Source of the DNA: Rhodovulum marinum
GTDB lineage: Bacteria > Pseudomonadota > Alphaproteobacteria > Rhodobacterales > Rhodobacteraceae
Reading direction: 5' to 3'
DNA: 64,000 nucleotides
NCBI RefSeq assembly: GCF_004343075.1
Contig: NZ_SLXP01000003.1
Span: 248,001-312,000, forward strand
Shown here: piece after piece, positions 46,741 to 55,670 of the stretch
Layout: every line of letters starts with the position of its first letter
Numbering within the stretch: position 1 is the first letter of the stretch
Translations under genes and position numbers: made by a program
The notes under the pieces: model-generated
Told to the model about the DNA's origin: nothing
The model's database searches: none
What the model saw: only the letters and a program-made list of their open reading frames with translations

Positions 46741-47351
46741 GCGAAGGCCTCGTCGAAATGGCCCAATGCGCGCGGTTTGGCCTTGAACGGCGTGACATCC
46801 AGTTCCTCGGCCTCGAAGCCCAGGTGGATATGGGTGGCGATCAGCGCGGCGCCGCCCCCGCGCAGATGCCGCGCAACGGCCTGCCCGAACAGCGCGACCG
46901 AGGCGGTGTCGAGCGAAACGGTGGGTTCGTCCAGCACCCAGATCGGCCGGCCGGTGACCAGCAATCGCGCCAGCCCCAGGCGGCGCTTTTGCCCCGCCGA
47001 CAGGTTCTGCGCCTGGCGCTGGGCAAGATCGCGCAGGGCGAATTCGTCCAGCGCGCGGTCGATGCCGCGGGTGCCGAACACCCGGGCCCAGAAGCGCAGG
47101 TTCTCCTCGACGGTGAGCGTCGCCTTGAGTCCGTCGGCATGGGCGGCATAGGCCATGGTCTCGGGCGGGGCCGAAATGCGGCCCGCAAGCGGCGGCTGAA
47201 GGCCGGCAAGGGTGCGCAAAAGCGTCGTCTTGCCGATCCCGTTCGGGCCGCGCAGCAACAGCGCCCGGCCGCCGCGAAGCGTGAACCCGACACCTTCGAG
47301 CACCGGCACGCCACCGCGGGCGCAGGCGAGGTCTTGCACCGTCAGTTCCAT
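46737..47351 (-). CDS. ccmA: Heme exporter ATP-binding protein CcmA
   Basis: 204-residue ABC ATPase. Walker A is GPNGIGKT (35-42), signature [15 protein letters not shown], Walker B IWVLDEPT, then the H-loop THIHLG. It powers heme transfer to CcmE with CcmB, CcmC and CcmD. The start [10 protein letters not shown] at 47351 matches the family; the extension to 47513 is Arg-rich intergenic sequence. First gene of the cluster. Confidence 0.96.
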   Translation of the reverse strand: MELTVQDLACARGGVPVLEGVGFTLRGGRALLLRGPNGIGKTTLLRTLAGLQPPLAGRISAPPETMAYAAHADGLKATLTVEENLRFWARVFGTRGIDRALDEFALRDLAQRQAQNLSAGQKRRLGLARLLVTGRPIWVLDEPTVSLDTASVALFGQAVARHLRGGGAALIATHIHLGFEAEELDVTPFKAKPRALGHFDEAFA

Positions 47352-47399
47352 GGGCCATCGCATAGCCGATCGCCGGGCGGCCGGAAAGCCGGAAAGCCG

Positions 47400-47520
47400 C
47401 GGCAAGGGGCGCTCCCGCCCCCGGACCGCACGGGGCTTCGCCCCGCTTGCCCGGCGTTGGGCGTGGCCGCGCGCGTGCCGCGCGCGGCGCCTCCGGCGGG
47501 CGTATTTGGACAAGGAGAAG
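47400..47520. repeat. GC-rich repeat-like element between ccmA and the Mth938-like gene
   Basis: A run of short inverted repeats (GGGGCTTCGCCCC at about 47432-47444, GCCGCGCGCGTGCCGCGCGCGGC around 47468-47490) ending in CCTCCGGCGGGCGTATTTGG ACAAGGAGAAG. I remember GC-rich stretches ending in a GTATTTGG-like phrase and AAGAAG as common between genes in Rhodobacteraceae. Direct observation covers the hairpins; the family is memory. Confidence 0.35.
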
Positions 47521-47522
47521 CG

Positions 47523-47891
47523 TCAGGCAGGCAGCGCCGTGACCGGCACGAGGGCTACGGCGACGCGGCGCCTTTCGGCGAGCAGGACGTTGTAGCCGCG
47601 CGCCGCCGAGGGGCTGGACATGAGTTCGACGCCCAGGCCGGCCTCTTCGAGACGGGCCTGAAGCCCGCCCGGCAGCGGCGTCAGCGTGTCACCGGTGCCG
47701 ACCAGCAGAACATCGACGCGCCCGGCAAGCGCCATCAGGGGCGCGGCGTCGGTGACACCGGCCCAGGGCCGCACCATGCCTTCGGCGACGATCACCGCGC
47801 CTTCGTGCACCACACCGGCAACGCGGAAGAAGCCCGGGCCGTAGCCGTCGACGGGCAGGCCCTCGGGCAGGTGCATTTCGGTCAGGCGCAT
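47523..47891 (-). CDS. Mth938-like domain (DUF498) protein
   Basis: 122-residue single-domain protein of the Mth938/NDUFAF3-like fold: DGYGPGFFRVAGVVHEGAVIV, VDVLLVGTGDT and GVELMSSPSAARGYNVLLAERR are typical. Mitochondrial relatives assist complex I assembly; bacterial function is unknown. It lies downstream of secF on the same strand, as is frequent in alphaproteobacteria. Confidence 0.88.
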   Translation of the reverse strand: MRLTEMHLPEGLPVDGYGPGFFRVAGVVHEGAVIVAEGMVRPWAGVTDAAPLMALAGRVDVLLVGTGDTLTPLPGGLQARLEEAGLGVELMSSPSAARGYNVLLAERRRVAVALVPVTALPA

Positions 47892-47903
47892 CGCTGTCTC
47901 CTG

Positions 47904-48131
47904 TCAGTCGACGGGCGGCGGATCGCCCCGGATCGCAGCCGCAATACTGGCATGGGCCGCGCCCGGGTAAAACCTTTCCCGGGACGATATGAACCGCCGC
48001 TGGCCGATCGACAGCATGGCGACGCGAGGCCCGGCGGGAGTCACCGAAAGCACCAGGGCCGGCGGCACGGAAACGGATCTCCACCGGCGGATCGTCGCGT
48101 TGCCGATTCCGGTAACGCCCTCAAAAAGCAA
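47904..48131 (-). CDS. Short hypothetical protein downstream of secF
   Basis: 75 codons from a TTG start, in the 302-base gap between secF and the Mth938-like gene. The product (MLFEGVTGIGNATIRRWRSV ... GQRRFISSRERFYPGAAHAS) has no family I recognise. It reads like a small basic beta-rich protein, and the frame stays open further upstream without a standard start codon. A GGATTGGCTGGCCGG stretch precedes it, with no ribosome-binding site. Possibly real, possibly a truncated remnant. Confidence 0.4.
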   Translation of the reverse strand: MLFEGVTGIGNATIRRWRSVSVPPALVLSVTPAGPRVAMLSIGQRRFISSRERFYPGAAHASIAAAIRGDPPPVD

Positions 48132-48193
48132 CCGGCCGCGCAGGCGCGCACCGGCCAGCCAATCCCGGCGCCGCCCGCACCGCGCCGACCGCC

Positions 48194-49165
48194 TCAGGTA
48201 TCGGCAGTCGCGAATTGCGTACCCGCCCCGCCATCCTGGTCCTTCGACCAGTCGCGCTTGACCCCCAGCATCAGCAGGATGTTCGAGGCCACGAACACCG
48301 AGGAATACGTGCCCACCAAGACCCCCCAGATCATCGCGAAGACGAAGCCGCGGATCACGTCGCCCCCCAGCACGATCAACGCGATCAGCGCCAGCAGCGT
48401 GGTGAACGAGGTCATCATCGTGCGTGACAGCGTTTCGTTGATCGACAGGTTCAGCAGATCCTGCAATTCCATGCGTTTGTACTTGCGCAGGTTTTCGCGC
48501 ACCCGGTCGAACACCACCACGGTATCGTTCAGCGAATAGCCGACGATGGTCAGCAGCGCGGCGATGATCGCCAGGTCGAACCGGATTTGCAGCAGCGCGA
48601 AGACACCGATCGTCAGCGTGACGTCATGGATCAGCGCGATCACCGCGCCCAGGCTGAACTGCCATTCGAAGCGCAGCCAGATATAGACCAGCACCGCAAA
48701 GATCGACAGCGCCACGGCCAGGATCGCGGTCTGCACCAGTTCGCCCGACACCTTGGGCCCGACGCTTTCCACCGACGGGAAGGTGATCGAGGGGTCCACC
48801 CCTTGCAAGGCGGCCTCGACCGCGTTGATCGTTTCCGGCGTGACGCTCTCCTCGCCGTCCTGGGCCTGGATACGCACCTGGGCCACGTTCTTCTCGGGGC
48901 CGAAACCGGGGTCGAACACCTCGGAAATCGCCACATCGCCCAGATTCAGTGCCGCAAGCGCATCGCGATAGGCGCCGACATCGACGGGCTGGGTGCTTTC
49001 GGTACGGATCGTTGTGCCGCCACGGAAGTCGATCCCGTAATTCAACCCCATCACGAAGAACAGGATCACCGAGGCCACCATCGCCACCATAGAGGCGCCG
49101 AAGGTCACCCTGGAGAACCGGAAGAAGTTCCAGTTCGTGTCGGAGGGGACGAGTTTCAGTCGCAT
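48194..49165 (-). CDS. secF: Protein translocase subunit SecF
   Basis: 323-residue membrane protein with six helices and a periplasmic domain after the first. The RND-type signature NYGIDFRGGTTIR is in the first loop, with GYSLNDTVVVFDRVREN and the membrane segment LSRTMMTSFTTLLALIALIV. With SecD it uses the proton gradient to aid late steps of Sec export. 10 bases after secD. Confidence 0.98.
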   Translation of the reverse strand: MRLKLVPSDTNWNFFRFSRVTFGASMVAMVASVILFFVMGLNYGIDFRGGTTIRTESTQPVDVGAYRDALAALNLGDVAISEVFDPGFGPEKNVAQVRIQAQDGEESVTPETINAVEAALQGVDPSITFPSVESVGPKVSGELVQTAILAVALSIFAVLVYIWLRFEWQFSLGAVIALIHDVTLTIGVFALLQIRFDLAIIAALLTIVGYSLNDTVVVFDRVRENLRKYKRMELQDLLNLSINETLSRTMMTSFTTLLALIALIVLGGDVIRGFVFAMIWGVLVGTYSSVFVASNILLMLGVKRDWSKDQDGGAGTQFATADT

Positions 49166-49175
49166 GTGTCTTCCC

Positions 49176-50837
49176 TCACACGGTGATGGTCTTGGGCCGG
49201 CGGCGTTCCATCCAGATCACGATCATCAGCCGCGTGACGTAGATCGCGGTAAAGACCGATGTCAGGATCCCCAGCCCCAGCGTCACCGCGAATCCCTTGA
49301 CCGGACCCGACCCCATGGCGAACAGGATCGTCGCGGTGATGAAGGTGGTGATGTTGGCATCGAAGATCGCCGATAGCGCGCGCTCGTATCCCAGTTCGAT
49401 CGCGCGGGCCGGGCCGCGGGCCGACTTCAGTTCTTCGCGAATGCGTTCGAAAATCAGAACGTTGGCGTCGACCGCCATGCCGATCGTCAGCACGATCCCG
49501 GCGATGCCGGGCAAGGTCAGCGTCGCACCGATCAGCGACAGCAGGCCGAAGATCAGCCCGACATTCACGATCAGCGCGATATTGGCGAACAGCCCGAACA
49601 GGCCATAGCTGGCCCACATGAAGCCCAGCACCGCCACAAAGGCCACGATGCACGCGATCTTGCCGGCTTCGATACTGTCGGCGCCCAGTTCCGGCCCGAT
49701 GGTCCGCTCCTCGAGGAACACGAGTTCGGCCGGAAGCGCGCCCGCGCGCAGCAGGATGGCCAGCTGTGTGGACTCCTCGACCGTGAAATTGCCGGTGATC
49801 TGGCCCGACCCGCCCAGGATCGCCTCGCGGATCACCGGGGCCGAGATCACTTCGTCATCCAGAACGATGGCAAACGGGCTGCCCACGTTTTCCTGGGTAT
49901 ACTGCCCGAACTTGCGCGCGCCCGCCGGGTTGAACCGGAAGGTGACCGAGGGCTGGCCATTCTGGTCAAAGGCCGGCTGCGCGTCGGTCAGTTCCTCGCC
50001 CGAGACGACGGGCGCCTTTTCCAGCACGTAATACACCCCGTCATCCTCGATGTCGGGATACAGCACGTTGCCCGGGCCCGGGGATTCGTTGGGGTTGTCG
50101 GTACGCGAAACCACCGGCTGGAAGGTCAGCCGCGCGGTGGTCCCGATCAGCGCCTTGAGTTCCTCGGCCGACCCGATGCCGGGCACCTGGATCAGGATGC
50201 GGTCCGCGCCCTGCCGCTGGATCGTCGGTTCACGGGTGCCGACCTCGTCGACACGGCGACGCACGATCTCCAGCGATTGCTGGATCGTGCGGTTGTCGGT
50301 GGCCAGACGCTCGGCCTCGGACAGCTGCACGATCACAAGATCGCCCTCGCCCCGCACCTCGATATCGGAACTGCCCACCCCGGTCAGGGTCACGGTGGGG
50401 CGCGCCAGATCGCGCACCGCGGCCAGCGCCGCCTCCATCCCCTCGGGGCGCGCGATGCGCACATGCAATTCGCCCGGCGGGGCATCGACCCGGCGGATCG
50501 GGCCGACCGCGTCGCGCTGTTCGCGCAACGTATCGCGCACCTCGGGCCACATCCCGTCCATGCGATCGGCATAGACATCGGCGACCTGCACCTCGGCCAG
50601 CAGATGCGCACCGCCGCGCAGGTCCAGGCCCAGGTTCACCAACCCGTTGGGCAGCCAGCCGGGCCATCCCGCCCGCTCGGCCGTCAGTTCAGGCGTCGCG
50701 CCCTGGAGCTCGATCGCCTTGGCGGCGTCATTGTGGCGCTCGACCCGCTCGTAGAACAGGTTGGGCATGGCCAAAGCCAGCCCGGCCAGCACCACCATCA
50801 GGATCGAAAGCCGTTTCCAAAGCGCGATCTGCAGCAT
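49176..50837 (-). CDS. secD: Protein translocase subunit SecD
   Basis: 553 residues, six helices and a large periplasmic domain. It has LGLDLRGGAHLLAEV near the N-terminus, the domain phrase GRTVGPELGADSIEAG-like sequence (RTIGPELGADSIEAGK) before helix 2, and IVLTIGMAVDANVLIFERIREE in the membrane part. It forms the SecDF-YajC complex; yajC lies six bases upstream on the same strand. Confidence 0.98.
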   Translation of the reverse strand: MLQIALWKRLSILMVVLAGLALAMPNLFYERVERHNDAAKAIELQGATPELTAERAGWPGWLPNGLVNLGLDLRGGAHLLAEVQVADVYADRMDGMWPEVRDTLREQRDAVGPIRRVDAPPGELHVRIARPEGMEAALAAVRDLARPTVTLTGVGSSDIEVRGEGDLVIVQLSEAERLATDNRTIQQSLEIVRRRVDEVGTREPTIQRQGADRILIQVPGIGSAEELKALIGTTARLTFQPVVSRTDNPNESPGPGNVLYPDIEDDGVYYVLEKAPVVSGEELTDAQPAFDQNGQPSVTFRFNPAGARKFGQYTQENVGSPFAIVLDDEVISAPVIREAILGGSGQITGNFTVEESTQLAILLRAGALPAELVFLEERTIGPELGADSIEAGKIACIVAFVAVLGFMWASYGLFGLFANIALIVNVGLIFGLLSLIGATLTLPGIAGIVLTIGMAVDANVLIFERIREELKSARGPARAIELGYERALSAIFDANITTFITATILFAMGSGPVKGFAVTLGLGILTSVFTAIYVTRLMIVIWMERRRPKTITV

Positions 50838-50843
50838 CCGCGG

Positions 50844-51176
50844 TTACGCCTTCTCCGCCGGCTCGGTCTTGTTGAGAACCTGCGCGATGGTGTGGCGCAC
50901 GACGCGCACGCGGACATTCTCGGCGATCTCGATCTCGACCTCTTCGTCGTCCTTCACCTTCGAGATCTTGCCGATCAGCCCGCCCTGGGTGATCACCTGG
51001 TCGCCCCGCCGCAGCGCGTCGACCATGGCCTTGTGCTGCTTCATCTTTTTCTGCTGGGGCCGGATCAGCAGGAAATACATGATCAGGAAGATCAGGATCA
51101 GCGGAATGAAAGAGCCGAAGGCGCCAGCGGCCCCGCCTCCACCGGCCGCTTGCGCAAAGGCAGGCGTTGCAAACAT
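50844..51176 (-). CDS. yajC: Preprotein translocase subunit YajC
   Basis: 110-residue single-span protein: an N-terminal Ala/Gly-rich MFATPAFAQAAGGGG segment, then the helix FIPLILIFLIMYFLLIRPQQKKMKQHKAM (read over about residues 25-53) and a soluble domain with LRRGDQVITQGGLIGKI. The ATG at 51176 sets the usual length; the upstream frame runs antisense through the protease gene. First gene of yajC-secD-secF. Confidence 0.97.
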   Translation of the reverse strand: MFATPAFAQAAGGGGAAGAFGSFIPLILIFLIMYFLLIRPQQKKMKQHKAMVDALRRGDQVITQGGLIGKISKVKDDEEVEIEIAENVRVRVVRHTIAQVLNKTEPAEKA

Positions 51177-51311
51177 CTTGTGATTCCCGTTTTGCGGGCG
51201 GTCGAACCGCCCGGTTCCTTGGTCGCGGCGCACCCTATTCGGTGGCCCCTGCCTTGGCAAGGCGAAGGCTTGCGGCTTCAAATGTCCCTCGATCCGGGGC
51301 ATATCAAGAGG

Positions 51312-52028
51312 ATGAAACGCGCAATTCGCCGCCTCGTGCTGCTGGCCGCCCTCCTGGGGGCCGAACCGCTGCCCGCCGAGCAGGCCCCGGTGCGCCTCAG
51401 CGATGCCGAGCATGTCCCCTGGCGCGCCATCGGCCGGATCAACGTTATCGGCTTCGACACGGGCGGCATGTGCACCGGCACGCTGATCGCCCCCGACCTG
51501 GTGCTGACCGCGGCGCATTGCCTGTTCGCGCTCAAGGCGCACCGGCTGGTCGAACCCGGACAGGTGCATTTCCTCGCCGGTTGGCTCAAGGGCGAATACA
51601 CCGCGCATCGGACCGTCTCGGAAATCCGGCTACACCCCGAGTTCGACCAGAAGAAAGGCATAAATTTCCAAAGCCTGGCCAGCGATCTTGCAGTGCTTCG
51701 CCTGGCCGAACCGATCCCGCCCGAACAGGTGGCCCCGCTGCCCGCCGACCTGGCCGCACCCGACCGCGGGGCGCTGTCGCTGATCGGCTATCGCCGCGAC
51801 CGGGCGAACGCGCTCAGCCGCCATAACGACTGCCGGGTGCTGAACCGCTGGCCCGGAATCCTGGGGCTGGACTGCGAGGTGGTTTTCGGTACCTCGGGCG
51901 CCCCCATCCTGGCCGAGACCCAGCGCGGCTGGCGGGTGATCGCGGTGGTCTCGGCCGGCAGCACCGGCCCGGGGCGGATTCGCACCGTCGCCGCGCGCCC
52001 CGACGCGGCCTTCCTCGCGCCCGAGTAG
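51312..52028 (+). CDS. Secreted trypsin-like serine protease
   Basis: 238 residues: signal peptide MKRAIRRLVLLAALLGAEPL cleaved near residue 22, then a chymotrypsin-fold domain. The triad is His69 in VLTAAHCLF, Asp125 in ASDLAVLRL and Ser195 in VFGTSGAPIL. Two cysteine pairs (Cys54/Cys70 and Cys174/Cys188) are placed for disulfides. Substrate unknown. Divergent from yajC; the 135 bases between hold no other gene. The ribosome-binding site is weak (AAGAGG adjoining the ATG). Confidence 0.88.
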   Translation: MKRAIRRLVLLAALLGAEPLPAEQAPVRLSDAEHVPWRAIGRINVIGFDTGGMCTGTLIAPDLVLTAAHCLFALKAHRLVEPGQVHFLAGWLKGEYTAHRTVSEIRLHPEFDQKKGINFQSLASDLAVLRLAEPIPPEQVAPLPADLAAPDRGALSLIGYRRDRANALSRHNDCRVLNRWPGILGLDCEVVFGTSGAPILAETQRGWRVIAVVSAGSTGPGRIRTVAARPDAAFLAPE

Positions 52029-52118
52029 ACCGTTCACCGATTCCCGGTTCACACCCCCGTGTGGCTGGGGCATACCGATGCCGAAATCGCCCAAGCCGAC
52101 CCTGTCGAGGAATTCCCC

Positions 52119-53411
52119 ATGCACGACATCCGCGCCGTCCGAGAAAACCCCGAAGCGTTCGACGCAGCCCTCGCACGCCGCGGGCTGGCGCCGGTCTCGG
52201 CGTCGATTCTCGCCATCGACGAGGCACGGCGCGCCCGGATCCAGGCCGCCGAAGAGGCGCAGGCCGCCCGCAACGCCGCGTCCAAGGAAGTCGGCGCCGC
52301 CAAGGCCAAGGGGAACGACGCGGAATTCGAACGCCTGCGCACACTGGTCGCCCAGAAGAAGGACGAGATCGCCCGGCTCGAGGAAGAGGCCAAGGCCGAA
52401 GACGCCAAGTTGCGCGACATTCTCATGGGGCTGCCCAACCTGCCGCTGGACGACATCCCCGACGGCGCGGACGAGGCCGGCAATGTCGAAATCCACCGCT
52501 GGGGCACCCCGCGCGATTTCGCCTTTGCGCCCAAGGAACATTTCGACCTCGCGGGCGTCCAGCCCGGCATGGATTTCGAAACCGCCGCCAAGCTGTCGGG
52601 GGCACGTTTCGTGGTGCTCAAGGGCGCCGTCGCCCGCATCCACCGCGCCCTGGCGCAGTTCATGCTGGACACCCATGTCACCGAAAACGGCCTGACCGAG
52701 GTCAACGCCCCCGTGTTGGTCCGCGAGGAAATGATGTTCGGCACCGGCCAGCTGCCCAAGTTCGGCGAGGACAGCTACCAGACACGCGAGGGCTGGTGGC
52801 TGATCCCCACATCCGAGGTGACACTGACCAACACGGTGGCCGGCGAAATCCTCGACGCGGCCGACCTGCCCCGCCGGATGACCGCCCATTCGCTGTGCTT
52901 CCGGTCCGAGGCCGGCAGCGCCGGCAAGGACACCCGCGGCATGCTGCGCCAGCACCAGTTCGAGAAGGTCGAGATGGTGTCCATCGTCCAGCCCGACCAG
53001 GGCCGCGCGGAGCTGGACCGGATGACCGCCTGCGCGCAGGGCATCCTGGAACGCCTGGGCCTGCCCTACCGCACCGTGGTGCTTTGCACCGGCGACATGG
53101 GCTTCGGCGCGCGCCGCACCCATGACATCGAGGTCTGGCTGCCCGGTCAGAACACCTATCGCGAAATCTCGTCGGTCTCGCTGTGCGGCGATTTCCAGGC
53201 CCGCCGGATGAACGCCCGGTTCCGCCCCGCGAGCGGCGGCAAGCCCGAATATGTTCATACCCTGAACGGCTCGGGCGTGGCGGTAGGCCGCTGCCTGATC
53301 GCGGTGCTGGAAAACGGCCAGCAGGAAGACGGTTCGGTCACGCTGCCCGACGCCCTGGCGCCTTGGCTCGGAGGCAAGACCACGCTGACACCCGAGGGGG
53401 TGTTGGCCTGA
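52119..53411 (+). CDS. serS: Seryl-tRNA synthetase
   Basis: 430-residue class II synthetase. The N-terminal coiled-coil arm (about 20-110) binds the long variable arm of tRNA-Ser. Catalytic motifs include [37 protein letters not shown] (motif 2, read over about residues 252-273) and the motif 3 [17 protein letters not shown]. The start [12 protein letters not shown] at 52119 has GAGG eight bases upstream. Overlaps the next gene by one base. Confidence 0.98.
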   Translation: MHDIRAVRENPEAFDAALARRGLAPVSASILAIDEARRARIQAAEEAQAARNAASKEVGAAKAKGNDAEFERLRTLVAQKKDEIARLEEEAKAEDAKLRDILMGLPNLPLDDIPDGADEAGNVEIHRWGTPRDFAFAPKEHFDLAGVQPGMDFETAAKLSGARFVVLKGAVARIHRALAQFMLDTHVTENGLTEVNAPVLVREEMMFGTGQLPKFGEDSYQTREGWWLIPTSEVTLTNTVAGEILDAADLPRRMTAHSLCFRSEAGSAGKDTRGMLRQHQFEKVEMVSIVQPDQGRAELDRMTACAQGILERLGLPYRTVVLCTGDMGFGARRTHDIEVWLPGQNTYREISSVSLCGDFQARRMNARFRPASGGKPEYVHTLNGSGVAVGRCLIAVLENGQQEDGSVTLPDALAPWLGGKTTLTPEGVLA

Positions 53412-54112
53412 TGGACCCGGTCAAGGCGATCTTCGTCTTCGTCGCGACGGTGTTCTTCGTGATGTCGCCCCTGATGTCGGGCGGTTTCTCGGGGTTCGAT
53501 CCGGGCCAGTTCCCCATCCCGCAGGACGACCCGCCGGTGCAGCCCGCGGGCTATGCCTTCTCGATCTGGGGGCTGATCTATATCTGGCTGCTGGTTTCGG
53601 CCGGCGTGGGCCTTTTCCAACGCGCCCGCGACGAGACATGGGAACCCGCGCGCCTGCCGCTGTTCCTGTCGCTTGCGCCGGGCGCCGCCTGGATCGGGGT
53701 CGCGCAGATCTCGCCCGTCTGGGCCTCGGTCTTGCTGTGGTGGATGCTGGCCATGGCGCTCTGGGCACTCGCGCGCACCCCCTTCACCGATCGCTGGACG
53801 TTCCAGGCGCCGGTGGCGGTCTACGCGGGCTGGCTGACGGCGGCCAGCTGGGTGTCGGTGGGCCTGTTGGGCGCGGGCTATGGCCTGGTGTTCGGGCCGG
53901 TGGTCTGGGCGTTGATTGCGCTTGCGGGGGCGCTGGTCACCGGGGCGGCGGTGCTGTTGGCGCTCGACCGTGCGCCGGAATATGGCGGCGCGCTGGTCTG
54001 GGCGCTGGTGGGTGTGATCGTGGCCAATGCGACGACGACACCGCTGGTCGCCTTCGCCGCCATCGCGGGGGTGGTGCTGATCGGTCTGTTGACCGTGCGC
54101 ACAGCCACCTGA
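53411..54112 (+). CDS. TspO/MBR-like Trp-rich membrane protein
   Basis: 233-residue membrane protein with about seven hydrophobic helices and many Trp. The phrase GYAFSIWGLIYIWLLV carries the FxIWxxIY hallmark of the tryptophan-rich sensory (TspO-related) group. It is longer and has more helices than classical five-helix TspO, so it belongs to a related branch of unknown function. Coupled to serS by TGATG, a chance arrangement or simple translational coupling. Confidence 0.7.
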   Translation: MDPVKAIFVFVATVFFVMSPLMSGGFSGFDPGQFPIPQDDPPVQPAGYAFSIWGLIYIWLLVSAGVGLFQRARDETWEPARLPLFLSLAPGAAWIGVAQISPVWASVLLWWMLAMALWALARTPFTDRWTFQAPVAVYAGWLTAASWVSVGLLGAGYGLVFGPVVWALIALAGALVTGAAVLLALDRAPEYGGALVWALVGVIVANATTTPLVAFAAIAGVVLIGLLTVRTAT

Positions 54113-54157
54113 CACGCACTCTCGCCGGTTCCCGAAACGGGGCTTGCCCGCCGCGGC

Positions 54158-55621
54158 TTATCCGTCATGCGGTCCCTTGCCCAGGTGCTTTCGCAACCGC
54201 GAGGGCGTCTTTTTCTTCTTTCCCTTGAACGGGTTCTTGTCGCCCTGTCCACGGAAGGTCAGCCGGATCGGCGTGCCCGGCATGTCGAAATCCTCGCGCA
54301 ACCCGTTCACCAGGTAGCGCCGATAGCTTTCCGGCAGCTTTTCGGGTAGCGACGCCATCACAACGAATCCCGGCGGCCGGGTCTTGACCTGGGTCATGTA
54401 GCGCAGCTTGATCCGGCGTCCGCCGGGCGCGGGCGGCGGATGCAACTCGGTCATGCCCGCCAACCAGCGGTTCAGTTTCGCCGTCGCCACACGGCGGTTC
54501 CAGACGGCATAGGCCGACATCACCGCGTCGTGCAGCCGGTCCAGACCGCGCCCCGTCAGCGCCGAAACGGTCACCAGCGGCGCGCCGCGCAACTGCGGCA
54601 AGGCGCGGGCGAATTCCTCTTTCAGTTCCTTCAGCTTGCCCTGCCGATCCTCCTCCAGGTCCCACTTGTTGACCGCGACGATCACCGCACGCCCCTCGCG
54701 CTCGGCCAGATCGGCGATCTTCAGGTCCTGGGTCTCGAACGGGGCCTGACCGTCCAGAAGGACGATCACCACCTCGGCGAACTTGATCGCGCGCAGCGCG
54801 TCGCCCACCGACAGTTTCTCGACCTTGTCTTGCACCTTGGCCTTCTTGCGCATCCCCGCCGTGTCGAAGACCCGCACCGGCGTGCCCTGCCAGTCCAGCG
54901 CCACCGAGATCGCGTCGCGGGTGATCCCGGCCTCGGGGCCGGTCAGCATCCGGTCCTCGCCGAGAATCGCGTTGACCAGTGTCGATTTCCCCGCGTTGGG
55001 CCGGCCCACGATGGCAACCTGCAGGGGTTTTGCCCGGGTCGGCACGCGGGGGCCGGTTTCCTCGTCGCCTTCCGCGACATCGACATCGGTCTCGGGCGCG
55101 GCTTCCTCGATCTCAAGGCTTTCGGCTTCTTCGACCAGCGGCGCCAGCGCGGCGTAGAGATCGCCCATCCCCTCGCCGTGCTCCGCCGAGATGCGCACCG
55201 GCTCGCCCAGGCCCAGGGCATAGGATTCCAGAACCCCCGCATCGGCCGCCGCCCCCTCGGCCTTGTTGGTGGCCAGAATCACCCGGGCGGATTTCCGGCG
55301 CAGGATGTCGGCAAACACCTCGTCGGCGGGCAGCACCCCCGCCCGCGCGTCGATCAGGAACAGGCAGGCATCGGCCATGCCGACCGCGCGTTCGGTCAGC
55401 TTGCGCATCCGGCCCTGCAGGCTTTCGTCGGTCGCCTCTTCCAGGCCCGCGGTATCGATGACCGTGAACCGCAGATCGCCCAGCCGCGCCTCGCCCTCGC
55501 GCAGGTCGCGGGTGACACCGGGCTGGTCATCGACCAGCGCCAGCCGCTTGCCGACGAGGCGGTTGAACAGCGTGGATTTGCCCACGTTGGGCCTGCCCAC
55601 GATGGCGAGGGTGAAACTCAT
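54158..55621 (-). CDS. der: Ribosome biogenesis GTPase Der (EngA)
   Basis: 487-residue protein with two GTPase domains in tandem: first P-loop GRPNVGKST (9-17), second GRPNAGKST (206-214), each with its DTAG and NKxD motifs ([14 protein letters not shown]), and a C-terminal KH-like domain. Needed for 50S maturation. The acidic linker (about 165-195) and the Lys-rich C-terminal tail are normal variation. 49 bases after bamB on the same strand. Confidence 0.98.
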   Translation of the reverse strand: MSFTLAIVGRPNVGKSTLFNRLVGKRLALVDDQPGVTRDLREGEARLGDLRFTVIDTAGLEEATDESLQGRMRKLTERAVGMADACLFLIDARAGVLPADEVFADILRRKSARVILATNKAEGAAADAGVLESYALGLGEPVRISAEHGEGMGDLYAALAPLVEEAESLEIEEAAPETDVDVAEGDEETGPRVPTRAKPLQVAIVGRPNAGKSTLVNAILGEDRMLTGPEAGITRDAISVALDWQGTPVRVFDTAGMRKKAKVQDKVEKLSVGDALRAIKFAEVVIVLLDGQAPFETQDLKIADLAEREGRAVIVAVNKWDLEEDRQGKLKELKEEFARALPQLRGAPLVTVSALTGRGLDRLHDAVMSAYAVWNRRVATAKLNRWLAGMTELHPPPAPGGRRIKLRYMTQVKTRPPGFVVMASLPEKLPESYRRYLVNGLREDFDMPGTPIRLTFRGQGDKNPFKGKKKKTPSRLRKHLGKGPHDG

Positions 55622-55670
55622 CTTGCACGTCTCCGGACGGATCAGGCCGCCCGCCTACACCAATCGCGGC

